In this document: positions 12,101 to 23,517 of the stretch, one piece after another
Numbering within the stretch: position 1 is the first letter of the stretch
How the letters are laid out: every line of letters starts with the position of its first letter
Made by a program: the position numbers and the translations under genes
Origin: Xiphophorus maculatus
Taxonomy: Eukaryota; Chordata; Actinopteri; Cyprinodontiformes; Poeciliidae
Length of the DNA: 64,000 bases
Reading direction: 5' to 3'
Assembly (NCBI RefSeq): GCF_002775205.1
Contig: NC_036459.1
Span: 6,641,466-6,705,465, forward strand
The notes under the pieces: model-generated
What the model was told of the DNA's origin: nothing
Databases searched by the model: none
What the model saw: the letters and a program-made list of their open reading frames with translations, nothing else

Positions 12101-15100
12101 TAAGATCAATATTCAGATGTTAATATGATCACAAAATGGATGATTATATTGTGAAATGATTTGATTTGAAGAATTGACGGGTTTGATCTAGGAACAGTTG
12201 CATTAACTTATGGACAATCTAGAAACAGTACAATGGCATTTCAAAACAAATACATCAATTTTTGCTTTCTGAGAGAAGACTTGACTGAATAAATTTAATA
12301 AAAGGAAGATAATTATCCCACAAATTAGGGACGTGTATCTAACAACTTTAAAAATCCTATGTTCATAACCTAAGATTTATGTTTATGGAGTGTGGGAGGA
12401 AGCTGAAGTACCTGGAGTTTGCATGTTTACAGGACAAGACACAAAGCCAGGGTTCAAACCCAGGACATTTTTAAAACTCCACTACATTATTCTGTTTAGT
12501 TCATACAAAACAATTAAAATCAAAACATTTTAAATATTATCCATTCCAGAAAACACATGACAAAATAATCCAGTCATTAGCCAACAACTAATCCCAGTTC
12601 AACACCAGTTTAAAATCTTCTTTGGCTACGGGATTTGTAATAATCTCGTAATGTAACAATGTTTTCTAGCTGGCCAACATTAACAAAAAGGGATTGTAAA
12701 ATCTTCTTGGGATGGTGTGTATGATCCGTCTAACAAAGTCAAAACATATCAAGGTATACAGAAATTGCAAAATGCAGGTAAGGCTTTAAAACTGCAAACA
12801 TTTGGTGTCGTACTCTTTCTGCAATACAAAGTGTTGGATGAACCAGTGTTTTTTTGTTGTTTGAAATGTAGAGTAAAAAAGGATGATACTCCATCCCCAC
12901 CTGTTGCTGAATATTGCTAGTTAGCTGGGGCTGTAGCCGAGGGTTACGTTTCATGGCGGTTTTACATACTTTTGCGATTTTGGTTTTTAGATGATGCACA
13001 CCTTTAAGTTGCGCTAAACTGTTTCATCTTGACAAGGAATTTCTCTTTACTACACGTTTTTAAATGATAGTCCTGAAATGTGGAAAGTTTCATTAAACTT
13101 TTTCAAAAGCGAGAGAAAGAATACCCCCCCAAACATGGATTTTTAATTATTTTTCTTTTGTTAGTCAACACTCATGGATAGTGATGATTAATGGATTAAA
13201 TTTTTTGGTTTTAACATTATGTATGGTGTGAATGATGATGCATGACAGGAAGAGTGAGGTTCTTGTTAGACACCTACAGTCTCATATCAGTTCCTCTGCA
13301 AGCTGAAATGTTTCAGAAAAGCTCTGCAGTCTTCTGGTTCCTGCTTTCACATTCTGAACACCTTAATGCAAGTTTATATTTTATTTTCCCATGCTGCTTT
13401 CAGAGCTCTTCTTTTATTTATCTGTTTATTTTTTGGTCGCTAGCCTTTAACCTCTTCTTTTCCCATAGGTATGTATGTTTGCTTTGGAGAAAGGGGAAAT
13501 GAAGGGGAGTAGTGCAGTGAACCAACACTGTACATGACTTTTCAAAGACTTACCTTGTTGTATGCCAATCTGTGTGTACGCTAACTTTAGAACATGACAT
13601 TCAGAGCTGAATATCGCTATTCTAGAATTTCTCCTGCTTGCTTTCTGGGTACTACATGTTCTACTAAGAATCTATTCCCTGGACTCGTTTCCAATGACAA
13701 ATCTTGGCTCATTGATATCTAAAGACATTCGGGTTGACTCACTTCCACAGATTCAAATTTTTGCAGCTACCATGTGTGTCTTGGTTCCACAAGGACCATT
13801 AGGGATTTTAGTGGGTTGAGTCATCTGGAGCGTCAGGTACTACCTGTGTGTGGGAGTTCATTACCCTCATCTGGAAAAATGATAGAACTGCAGGTTCCAT
13901 CAAACACTAGGATATCAGAGGGCAACTGCAAAGAAAAGAAATGCAGCTACAACACCACATGGATGTGCTCAAAGCTTTTAAGTCTCAAAAACTGCAATTT
14001 ATAAAGTTTTGCATGGTTTCCTATTTGTTTCCAACATTAAACTTAATACTGGTTGGCTTTGTAAACATAAGTGCAGAGAATTTTACTTATGATGGAATTT
14101 GTAATGTTAAGAATAGCAGAGACATTTTGGTTATCATCTTAAATGTTTACTTTTTTGTCTCAAAAAATATAAATTTAATGGCTACTCACTTGCTGTTGGT
14201 TTGCATAAAGCTGGAAACATTTAAAATTTGGGTATTTAACCAGTAATGTAGTAAACAGCAAGGTATTTTGTTTTTGGGGGGAGGGGATGTCGTTTTTTTT
14301 TTTGTTTGTTTTGTACAATAAATTGCTTTGCTAGAGAACATCTTTGTACATTTATACAATCAGAATATATGCATTTTCAAGGGAAAGCATCAATTACTAA
14401 CAGTTTAGGCCTTTTTTTTCTTCACATATAAATTCATCTGATCTGAGGCCATTTTTGACAGTTTGCTTCCATCTAGTGGTGAAAGATTTAAGACATTTAT
14501 CTTGGATTCCTGACCTTTGTGCAGGTGATAAAAGTTCTGTATAATGGTTGTTAAAATTTGTAAAGGTCTGAGTAACCTGTGCTAAGATTTTTGTTTGTGC
14601 CCAGTTTTATTAGATTAAATGTTTAATGTGCAAACTGGTCAGGCTTCTATAATAAATTCTATAAAGAATTCAGTTCATTTTACACCACAATTACATCTAA
14701 AATTAGATGTAGCTGATTGAATGTCACCCAGAAAACAACCACAAATTAAGGAAACGGTACATGCTTTTGTTTTTAAGTGATTAAAAAAGCAGGTTTTCAT
14801 ATGCAATTCACAATCTGGGGCAGTTGGGGGAAGAAAATCGCTTTAAAGTTTCTAACTTTCTTAAAATATAAAGTAAAAAAAAATAAAAAATTGGGTTGGC
14901 AAGAAAACAGAACCCATCCATCAAGAGACTATATATACTCTGAGGGAGTAAACAACATGAAACAAGACAGGTGTGATGATTAACAAATAAGGAGCAGGTG
15001 TGAAGAAAGCAGCAGGAAGCACCTTAAAAGGGAACAAACATTAACCATAGAGACAAAACAGCTTTGAAGACCAAAAAGGAACCTAATAATGTTTATGTAA

Positions 15101-18100
15101 ATTCATGACTTAAAATTATTCAATAATAACTGGATGGCAACAATGGTAATAGGCGTTTGTCCTGTTCATTATAATAGTTTACCAGCACCAGCGTATGAAT
15201 GGCGCTCAAACATAAGTAACAATTTTCCCCACAATGACTCTTTCTCAAAAATATATTTGGGCTCTCAGAATGTATTCTTCTTATGCAAATATTGTTTATT
15301 AGAATATTCTCTGTTAGAAAAACAGTTTAAAATGCCCTTTAATGAGCGAACAAAAATAATCCATGAGCACAAACCAGAATATGTTGGTAAAATGTAAGAG
15401 ATGTTGAGTGCTAGGGATAGGATTGAAACAGAGATACTTTATGTCTTGCCTCACTGCTAGTGTTTTTCTTTCAGCCAGAGATTGAGGAGCCGGATCGATC
15501 TGATTATAACTATCCTGAACCAGAAGTAGAAGCAGAAGAAAAGGAGGAGGAAGAGGAAGAAGAATTGCCTCTAAAACCTCAAGCTGTCCCTCAGGGTTCT
15601 GGTGGATCTGGTGTCCTCATGGGTCCAGACACAGAGAAAGGTCTGAAGAATATATAACTACTTGACGTATGAGTGCACGCAATTCAATAGAGGGCTCTAG
15701 AATTTCCCTTTCTTATTATGTAGTGAAAGTAGCTTTATTGGAATAACTGGGTATCCCACTCATCCTTCATCTCAACCCATCCTGGAAATTCTGTTTTCCA
15801 TTTGCATGTTATCCATTTAACTGGCAGTCAGTGGTTAAATGTGTTGTGTTGACTGTGTCTGTTTCTCATGTTCTTAACCCAATCATCATTGTTCTCCAAA
15901 TCTGATCAATGATCTGTTTCAGTCCTGTCTGTCTGTTTATCAGTACCTCGTTTTGTCTCTAACAAGAGGTGGAGCTGCGTCAGGCAACGGTCGATACTCT
16001 TCATGTTTCCGGGGATTTTGGAGGCTCTATAGGGTCCGGAGAAACTTCAGCAGCTTCCGGGGTCTCTGGGTCTGCCGTCTCAGGAGACATCCTGGTCTCC
16101 AGTGGCTCCGGGGATTTTTCTGGTGACATTATTCTGATACCTGGGGATCCAGAAGAGTTCATTATAATCAATGGATCTGGGGAGTTCTTGACAGGTGGGG
16201 ATCTCTTGATATCTGGGGACATCTCAGGATCTGGAGACGTCACTGGGTCTGCTTTTTCTGGAGCCTCGGGAGACTCTCTCCCTGAAGATTTGAAAATGGT
16301 CACTGAACTCCCTTTTGAAACCGGAGTATCTGGGGACCAGTCTGGCTCTGTGTTCTCTGGAGATCTTTTGAGCTCTGGGGCCTCTGGAACCTCTGGGGAT
16401 TCTGGGGACTCTATTGAGTCAGGATATTCAGAGATAACTTGGATATCTGGAGGTTAGTACCTTGAATGAACGTGTGATTCATGCTAATTAACTATTGTTC
16501 CATTTAACTGCTCTCTTCAATAATGTAGTTAAATGTTGACCTTAATTATTTGTGCAACACATTATGATTGTATTCAACTTTTTCACCACAATCATCAGTT
16601 TCTAACATATTGTTTCATTCTAAATGTGAGTGTGATTGATTGTCCCTCTTAACCTCCAACTCCTAACACCAACCCTCGGCTCTAACAAGAGGAGGAGCTT
16701 CTCCCTTCTGTAGATAAAATCCCAGAGGAGGCACTGAGTGCTTCTGGGACGCCCTCGGGAGACATTGACGCCTCTGTAGACATTGAAGCCTCTGTAGATT
16801 CAGAGGTCTCTGGAACCTCTGGACTTCCTAGTGTCTCTGGGTCAGGAGACATTGAGGTCCTTGTGACAATTCGACCCAGAGTACCAGAAGAAGGTCAGTA
16901 TCTAAGATAGAATTGTGTGTTGAAGACAAAGGAAAATGGAAGATTGGATCTTAGACACCCTCCTAACTTGTTTTATGTGGGTTTTTGTCTCAAGTACATT
17001 TTCTCTAACCTTGTTGGCAATTACATTTTATGTCATTAACCGAAAAAAGTGAGGTTCACGTAATCCTAATCCAGAAAAATGCATAACCACTTGTTTAACA
17101 CTGCTAAACTGCTTTGCTGCTTCCTGTCCCGTGTCCAGCTCAATCTAACCTTTTTTTAACACCTAATCTTGTCTCTAAACAAGAGGAGGAGCCGTTTCCA
17201 ACCACAACTGAATCCCCTCAGGAGGGGAAAACAAGTATAGAAGAAGATACAGGGCCCTCTGGCCTCCCATTGCCAGAGGAGCCAGGGGAGACCGAGGTTA
17301 TTGATGAAGGTCAGTACTGTTCAGGGCCTAATCCAGACTGGGAGTTTTAAAAGATCAAAGTCATAACAGGCAGTTGAACCAATGAAGCATAAAGGAAAAA
17401 GTGGAAAACCTCAAATATACTGTGACTAGAGATATTCAACACATGAAGTATGGTTTTACTGTAGTATTTGTAAATGCTTATGTTTGCATAAATGTTGGGC
17501 TTCTGGTCGTTTCAGTTTAAGAGGTGAGGGTTTAAACCATTCTGAACATCCTTAATCCTGCAAGAGGGCTTTTGGGATACATAAAGAAACATCTCCAGCC
17601 CTCTATGATTTATATTTGAATTCTGTTTCTATTCTTCTGTCCCTTTTCCCTCTCAATGTTTTCCAGAATTGCCTGTTTGCTTGCTGTGCATATGCCTCGG
17701 TGGCTCGGTCTACTGTGACGACTTGAAGCTGAACAGTGTTCCACCTCTGCCCAAAGACACCACTCACTTCTACGCCCGCTACAACAGAATCACAAAGATC
17801 AGCAAGTCTGACTTCGCCAACATGAGTATGCATCCCGTTTGAATGAAAATGTATGGTTAGTAGAGCAGAAATGTTCAGAAGCAAAGTTAACCTTTTCAGT
17901 GTTTACAACTCCAAAGTAGGTGTGAGCGGCCAGTGAACACACAGCATGAGTATCTGAGGATGATGTTTTATTGCCTTCTAGACAAGCTGAAGAAGATCGA
18001 CCTGACTGCTAATAGAATAACCTCCATTGAGGATAGAACGTTTATGGGCCTACCTGAGCTGGAGGAGGTGATAATCAGAGAAAATCACATCTCACAGCTG

Positions 18101-19448
18101 CCAGCCCTTCCCGAGACCATGACCCTGATTGATGTCAGCCACAACAACATTGGCTCAAAGGGTATTCATAAAGAGGCATTTAAAGTACGTACACCTTCTT
18201 CAGTAAATTTCTTTCAATGAGTACTTGTGTATGGTGGCAAAGTTGACAGAAAATTTGAGGAAGACTCATCCATTTTGCATTGAATGCTCTCATTTTAAGC
18301 CAGATTCCAAATACTGATTCTAACCAAACGGGGAAGCTATCATCAAAAGGTTTTAAAAGTGAACAGAATGACTTTCTATTGGATAGAAACAGATCAGACA
18401 AGTTAATGGCAACCACTTTGTCCAAAAAGACAGAGTTAATTGTATTTTATATAGGGAAGAAAAACAAAGCATATGCAAAGGTAATGGCAGCAACAACTTT
18501 GTAAATAACTCAGTCTAGAACAGGGGTGGAAAAGACCAGTTAGACAGCTACTATCCTGTAAATTTTAGATACATCCCTTCTCCATCAAACCTGAATCAAA
18601 CGAATGGCTTGGCTACCTCTGATCTCGAAAATAGACCTTTCTGTCAGAAAGGAAAACAAAAGAAGAGTTAATTATTTCCATTGGTAAAAACACACAGCCA
18701 AATGCAGAATCATAGAACCATGAGTACTTTCTTTGAAAGACAAACAAAGAGGACACAAAGTTCAAGGCAGCAATAGTTCCGCCCTGAAATTAGACAAATG
18801 CAGAACCAATGAGCATTACATATTATCCTGTAAACAATATACGGATAGTTACAATAGAAACTAAAAAAGTTTTGTTGTGCAAATGAAATTTTAAATCAAG
18901 TACTATCTTTGCTCTTCTCTGGATTACAGGACATGACTGGCCTGCTGTACCTTTACCTCACCGATAACAACGTTGATTATATTCCAGTGCCTCTACCAGA
19001 CAGCCTACGCTCGCTACACTTACAGGTGCACAAAATCTGGCTTCATATCTTGTTGTTGACTGCACACTAATGGAGGGGTATATATTTTTCAGTACAGGGT
19101 GATGCATTCTTTGAATTAAAAGTCTTTTCAAACAGAACAACCATCACAAAATAGCACAGCTCTCTTCTTGTAAATTGCCAAACTTCAAGATGAACGGGTT
19201 AGACTTCAGAACTAAATCAACTAGAATTTTCAAGAGACTAAATGACTAAAAAACCTTCTTTTCCTGTTCTGTTGCAGCGTAACAACATTCAGATGATGCA
19301 CGAGGACACGTTCTGCAACCTGAACGACTTCAACTACATCCGAAACGCGTTGGAGGACATCCGTCTGGACGGAAACCCCATCAACCTCAGCAAGACCCCG
19401 CAGGCTTACATCTGCCTGCCCCGTATACCCATCGGGAATCTCATTTAA
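9128..19448 (+). CDS. epyc: Epiphycan with enlarged Ser-Gly-rich domain (class III SLRP)
   Basis: Secreted chondroitin/dermatan sulfate proteoglycan core protein, known from growth-plate cartilage. Nine coding exons keep frame: 9128-9304, 15475-15640, 15967-16452, 16690-16893, 17184-17309, 17667-17825, 17982-18184, 18930-19025 and 19278-19448, giving 595 residues against 322 in human. A signal peptide of about 19 residues precedes an acidic Tyr-rich stretch suited to tyrosine sulfation (YNTVDYDERED, NYDYGE). Exon 2 has a Glu-rich run and GVLMGPDTEK, matching human GVLGPHTNE. Exons 3-5 add 272 residues with no human counterpart; exon 3 is dense in Ser-Gly pairs. The class III cluster Cx2CxCx6C (CLLCICLGGSVYC), about seven LRRs and the ending ALEDIRLDGNPINLSKTPQA identify epiphycan firmly. 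The untranslated leader is spliced in at 9121. Confidence 0.95.
10395..10520. repeat. Inverted repeat / fold-back MITE candidate
   Basis: Two perfect 19-bp arms, 10431-10449 and 10455-10473, are separated by five bases and could form a strong hairpin. The symmetry continues imperfectly outward (ATTCCACA near 10397 against TGTGGAAT near 10510). This is the shape of a small fold-back or MITE-like element, but no family was recognised. Confidence 0.5.
12380..12475. repeat. Decayed teleost interspersed repeat
   Basis: The words 'gagtgtgggaggaagctgaa' and 'agggttcaaacccaggac' echo the very common fish repeat with GTGGGAGGAAGCCGGAGTAC and a terminal GAACCCGGGACC-type box, thought to be LINE- or SINE-derived. 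The copy is diverged and its ends are uncertain. Confidence 0.4.
15967..17309 (+). repeat. epyc: Three tandemly duplicated epiphycan exons
   Basis: Exons 15967-16452, 16690-16893 and 17184-17309 are all phase 1-1 and divisible by three (486, 204 and 126 bases). Each follows a near-identical acceptor, TCTAA(A)CAAG, and each starts AGGTGGAGC or AGGAGGAGC, encoding E(V/E)E. Exons 3 and 4 are rich in SGD, SG and ASV(D/S) units; exon 5 is Glu/Pro-rich. The shared edges and symmetrical phase point to duplication of one ancestral exon, with the first copy then expanding internally. Confidence 0.75.
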
Positions 19449-20174
19449 CTCAGACTCCTGCAAACTTCTTTGTACATACTGACATGCAGAGTTAAGCTAT
19501 ATTCATTGTTCAAATTACCAGTCATTTCCGAAGGTGTGTTTCCTACATGCTGCTGACAGATGGAACCAATCTGTAAAACTGTGTGCAATCTGTGCGGAAG
19601 TGTTCAGCATCGCCCAAAGAGCAAATACGACTGATATTCCAACAATCAAGCACATATACACGACCTTCTTCCTGTTGCTCAGTATTTTCATGCCAACACA
19701 ATATAAATTGTATAAAGCTTTACTCAAATACACATGCAAGTACACAATGTGTGCTTTATTTTGCCAATACTTCAGAAGTACAAATATGTATTATTCAAAG
19801 AGCCTCACCGGATGTTTATGTTTCTGTTCAGTGTCTTTTCCAAAAACCAACCAGTAATGTGTTGTTTAAAGGTTCACTTTGTAATAAAAAAAAATTTATT
19901 AATTTTAAGATAAATGACTAACACTTCTTTGGCAATGTATACAAGCAAAGACTTTAATGAAGCTGGAGCTGGATGAGAATTGATGCAACGTAATAAACCA
20001 AATGCATTTAAACACAACTTCTGGTTGTAAAGTTTGTACTGTAATATAAAATAAATATATTTAGATTTTGTTTCTTTACACAAACTGACATAATTTTTAT
20101 ATTTGATTGAAAAGGTCCTGTTTTAACTGTGCACAATAGTCTAAATCAAGAACTCTAATGTCTAGAGTCGATTA

Positions 20175-20303
20175 AATAAAGACTATTGTTAGGTTATGGA
20201 GGTGGCGGTGGGTGGGTTTGGTTTTTTTTTTTTTTTTGGTTGTGGACCGGGTTTAGAATAATGCCATTGTGTGCCCTGTATGGAATAACCACAAGAGAAT
20301 AAA
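20175..20303 (+). terminator. Epiphycan polyadenylation signals
   Basis: AATAAA occurs at 20175-20180 and again at 20298-20303, about 730 and 850 bases past the stop codon. The second is followed about 45 bases later by a minus-strand AATAAA, which suggests that two genes end tail to tail here. Confidence 0.5.
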
Positions 20304-20347
20304 GTCATTTTAAAGACTTCTCCAATCTAGAGGTGGCTCAATGTTTT

Positions 20348-20353
20348 TTTATT
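20348..20353 (-). terminator. Candidate polyA signal of the Myb/SANT-like gene
   Basis: TTTATT on the plus strand reads AATAAA on the minus strand. It is the first canonical signal I found downstream of the minus-strand stop at 21450. If used, the 3' UTR is about 1.1 kb and contains the nested transposon pair. Confidence 0.35.
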
Positions 20354-20532
20354 GAAAACTTAAAAGATTGTTCGTAGATTTTAACTTCTGTGACAACACA
20401 AAATAGAAAATAAATATATGACCATAAATATATCTGCATTCTTTGCAAAACATCCACATTTGGAAGAACATGCAGGGATCGCAAACATCCATTAGAGGAA
20501 TTGTATACAATCATGTGCGGTGCAATTTTATT

Positions 20533-21395
20533 CAAGTGCTTTGCTGAAGTATTATAACTAGGGATGCTCCGATCAGGTTTTTTTGCTGCCAATTCCAATA
20601 CCGATCATCCATGAGGCCGATCTCTGCCAATCACCTGAATTGGTTGTTGATTTTTCGCGTTAGGTGTAAATGCTGCTATGTGAGCTGGCAAAATTTAAAA
20701 ATTACCTAATTAACGTAAACATGCAACATACTTGCAGGCACAATGCAGCAGCTACTCAGTCAAAAGGACAACTGAAAAACCTGCAACCAGTTAAACAATA
20801 TTTAACAGTAAGGTTCTCTGTACCCTACATTATACATGAGTCAAATATGATTAAGGTTGCATCAAAATAAACAATCCCAAGTTACTAAATCCAAACATCC
20901 TAAGAGCACGGTTCCACACGACAGGATTTGTTGCCGTGCGCTTTGCGCAGTGTGAAGGAAAGAGGAGATCAGCTGCAGCCGCAGGCTGAGAAGTGAGATA
21001 AATGTGATCGGTTTTGGTGATCGGCAACAAGAGACCGTGATCGGCAATCACCAATCGTACACTTTTTCACCGATTATGATCGGTGGCCGATTGATCGGCA
21101 CACCTCTAATTATAACCCCTTGAATTTTACATTCTAAAACCCAAATTCAACATGTTTCACTGGGATTTTATGTGACAAACCAACACAAAGTACTATGGTA
21201 AATGATACATAGTTTTCTAAATGTTTTACAAATAAAAATCTGAAAAAACTTTCTCAACTGGGAGAGAGACTTATCCACTATTTTGTGTTGGTCTATTACA
21301 TAAAGTTACCATCGAAATGCTATGAAGTTTTTAGTTTTAAATTGACAAAAATAAAAATAATGCAACAGGTATAAACGCTTTTGCAAGGCACTGTA
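20533..21395. mobile_element. Old Tc1/mariner-like MITE, split by an hAT element
   Basis: The right end reads CTTTTGCAAGGCACTGTA (ending 21395), the typical fish Tc1 terminus. The left end is recognisable as AAGTGCTTTGCTGAAGTATTATAAC (20534 on), which continues after the inserted hAT element as CCCTTGAATTTTACATT. Both arms then share the subterminal motif TTTATGTGACAAACCAACAC, inverted near 21290. The element has no coding capacity left. Confidence 0.75.
20559..21108. mobile_element. hAT-type non-autonomous element with 8-bp target duplication
   Basis: The terminal inverted repeats TAGGGATGCTCCGATCA (left) and TAGAGGTGTGCCGATCA (right, read inward) bound a 550-bp element with several GATCGG subterminal words. 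A perfect 8-bp direct repeat, ATTATAAC, flanks it at 20551-20558 and 21109-21116, the diagnostic hAT target-site duplication. It carries no transposase. Confidence 0.9.
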
Positions 21396-21449
21396 ATTTT
21401 TCCTCCATAGGTTAAGGTAGTGCAAACTGTCATTGTACTGATTTTTTTT

Positions 21450-23517
21450 TTAAATGTTCTCTGCCAATTTTTCCAACAAAGAAAGAACTCTCTCTCTTTT
21501 ATCCACTGCATCAGAGTTCATCACCTTGCTGTCTTCTTCCGTGATCTCCTCCGTTCTTTCTTTTTGCACCAGAAGTCTCTGCCACTTTGCTTTTTCCTTT
21601 TCCAGAACCAGCCTCTCGCTTCGCAGAGCGTCTCTGTCCTTCTCCAGCATCAGCTGCTCCCTCTCCATCACGGCCCGTTCCCTCTCCATCACTGCTCTCT
21701 CTCTTTCCATCACAGCCCTTTCCCTCTCCGTTACCGCCCTCTCCCTCTCCAGCAGCGCCCGCTCTCGGTCCAGAGCGGCTACGTCCTGATGCGGTTTCTC
21801 TCTTTGCATAAGCAGCTGTTCGCTCTTTCTCTCTCGTGGCTCGCAGTTCGTGCTGATATCCACCTCCGGAATGGAACCGTTTACCTCCTCACTTTCTGCA
21901 GGCTCTGCCGCAGCAGCCTCAACCTCATCTCCATACACCTGAACCTCAATCTCTGCAATACCTGCTGCCTCGTCTACAGCAGAAGACACCCCCATGTTGG
22001 AAACCTTTCTCCTTTTGCGTGTGGGTGCTATTAAGAAATCACTAACGTTGCTGTTATTAGGAAGGGCTTTCAGGATAGGAGCTGAACTCTGCAGTCGACC
22101 CTCCATGGCATCATCCATCAGGGAGAAGAAAGGCCATGATTGAGGCACCACTTTGACTCCTGCTGGAGGATTCTTTAACTCCTGAGGAGGAGTGAAAGAA
22201 ACAAATGGTCAAATGGTCAAACTTTTAACTCAACTAAGGCAACCAAATCTGTACCTTGTATCTCTTCTTCAAGTTTTCAAATTTTTTAGAGGCTTGACGA
22301 TGAGTCATCCTGTGATGCAAACCCATATGTTTCAGAATGGCCCTGAAAATGATATTATTTCACTGGATTAGCAACAGATATCAGTCTAGTTGTTTTAATA
22401 AGTGTACTAAAAAGAAGCAGTTGAAAAGTTAGTTGATCAAGTTAGTTACTGTTTCAAAAGACAGTTCAAAACGATACTGAATGTTGGGGGGTACTTAGTT
22501 TTTCAAATATTGCCTTTCCATGTTTATTTTATTTTCATTTAATAATTTGTAACAGTGTGGAGTCTGTAGTTTGTTTTGTGAACAGGAGATAAGACTAATT
22601 ACTTTTGGAAACTTTTAAGGACTAGAGTGGACTTTAATTGTAGTTTCATCTAACATTTTCTAAAATACCTTTGATGAAAGTAAATTATATGTATTGATTG
22701 TAGAACTGGGTGTTATGGATTGTTTTGAAACGTTGTTTTTGCTCAAATTGTATGTCATACATACCTCCATGCCCACTTGGAACTATTTCTCAATCCAGAG
22801 AACAGGTAACTGTTTGAGATCCGCAACTTCACAAAGTTTTCTATTTCTTTGTTGCTCACTGAAAAAATAAAAACAGGACAACAAGGGTTAAACACTGACA
22901 GGGTTCCTACACGTTTTCCAGTGCAAAATACAAAAATTAAAGTTGAATTTGAATTTAAGATGGATGGATGAATGAGTAAATAGATTGAAAAACAAACAGA
23001 AGACTGACTGATCACGTGGGTGGGTGGATACAACTTTTAATCTGTGTAAGAAAGCATGGAAAGAGAAATATATTTACAAAATCAATTTTCTCTTCATCAA
23101 TCGGGCCGTTAAATTACTTTAATCAAATTCCAGACTTCCCTCTACGTAGGAAGCCTATACTGATGATGACTATTGATGACACGAATCTTCGCCTTGCTAT
23201 TTACAACTTACTATCTTAAGTTATCATAAATTATTTTAATGTTACTTTAGTTCATAAAGACTTTGCTCATCCGCGGGCATATGGCTAAAGACCAGACTAT
23301 AATGAAATAAGTTGCAGTCGCTTTAATAAACACTCAAGTCTGATGTTAATACGTCACTATGTAGTAGCCTTGCTAGGTTGCTCCTAAGCTAACTCTGCCC
23401 AGTATATATAGCTTCGTTAAACCGCCATCACTTACTTTTATAAGTGAACTCCGTCGGGATAATCCCATCACACATGGTGTTGGTGTAGGCGTGATCTGGC
23501 TGTGCAGTTATGTCCAT
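21450..23517 (-). CDS. Myb/SANT-like DNA-binding protein with C-terminal coiled coil
   Basis: Unnamed, probably nuclear DNA-binding protein of the Myb/SANT-like (Harbinger-derived MSANTD-like) group. Exons in reading order are 23517-23436, 22858-22765, 22342-22255 and 22181-21450; phases fit and give 331 residues. Residues about 27-115 (NKEIENFVKLRISN, SSKWAWRAILKHMG, QASKKFENLKKRYKEL) form a trihelical Myb-like domain with the usual spaced tryptophans. A basic patch TRKRRKV follows (likely nuclear signal), then an acidic linker, then about 80 residues of coiled coil built on repeated seven-residue RERAVME units. A second methionine straddles the first exon junction (EFTYK-MSNKE) and could be an alternative start. 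I know no precise orthologue name. DNA target and role are unknown. Confidence 0.8.
21655..21765 (-). repeat. 21-bp coding minisatellite (RERAVME units)
   Basis: On the minus strand this encodes ERERALLERERAVTERERAV and then near-identical copies of ERERAVM, a tandem 21-bp, seven-codon unit. The period equals a coiled-coil heptad, so gain or loss of units lengthens the helix without breaking frame. Confidence 0.8.

Larger units (their letters stand above)
9305..15474 (+). other. Large epiphycan intron
   Basis: A 6.2 kb intron between the signal-peptide exon and the acidic exon. It holds a hairpin-forming inverted repeat at 10395-10520 (own entry), a decayed teleost interspersed repeat at about 12380-12475 ('gtgtgggaggaagctgaag' and 'gggttcaaacccagg'), and short open frames without family features. 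No rival splice-bounded coding exon was recognised. Confidence 0.5.

Noticed and set aside
15134-15397. 87-codon frame inside the large epiphycan intron
   Set aside because: No acceptor or donor in frame with epiphycan, no domain features, AT-rich composition.
16001-16303. Minus-strand Ser/Pro-rich frame opposite epiphycan exon 3
   Set aside because: Mirror of the SGD-rich repeat on the other strand; no start context or family signature.
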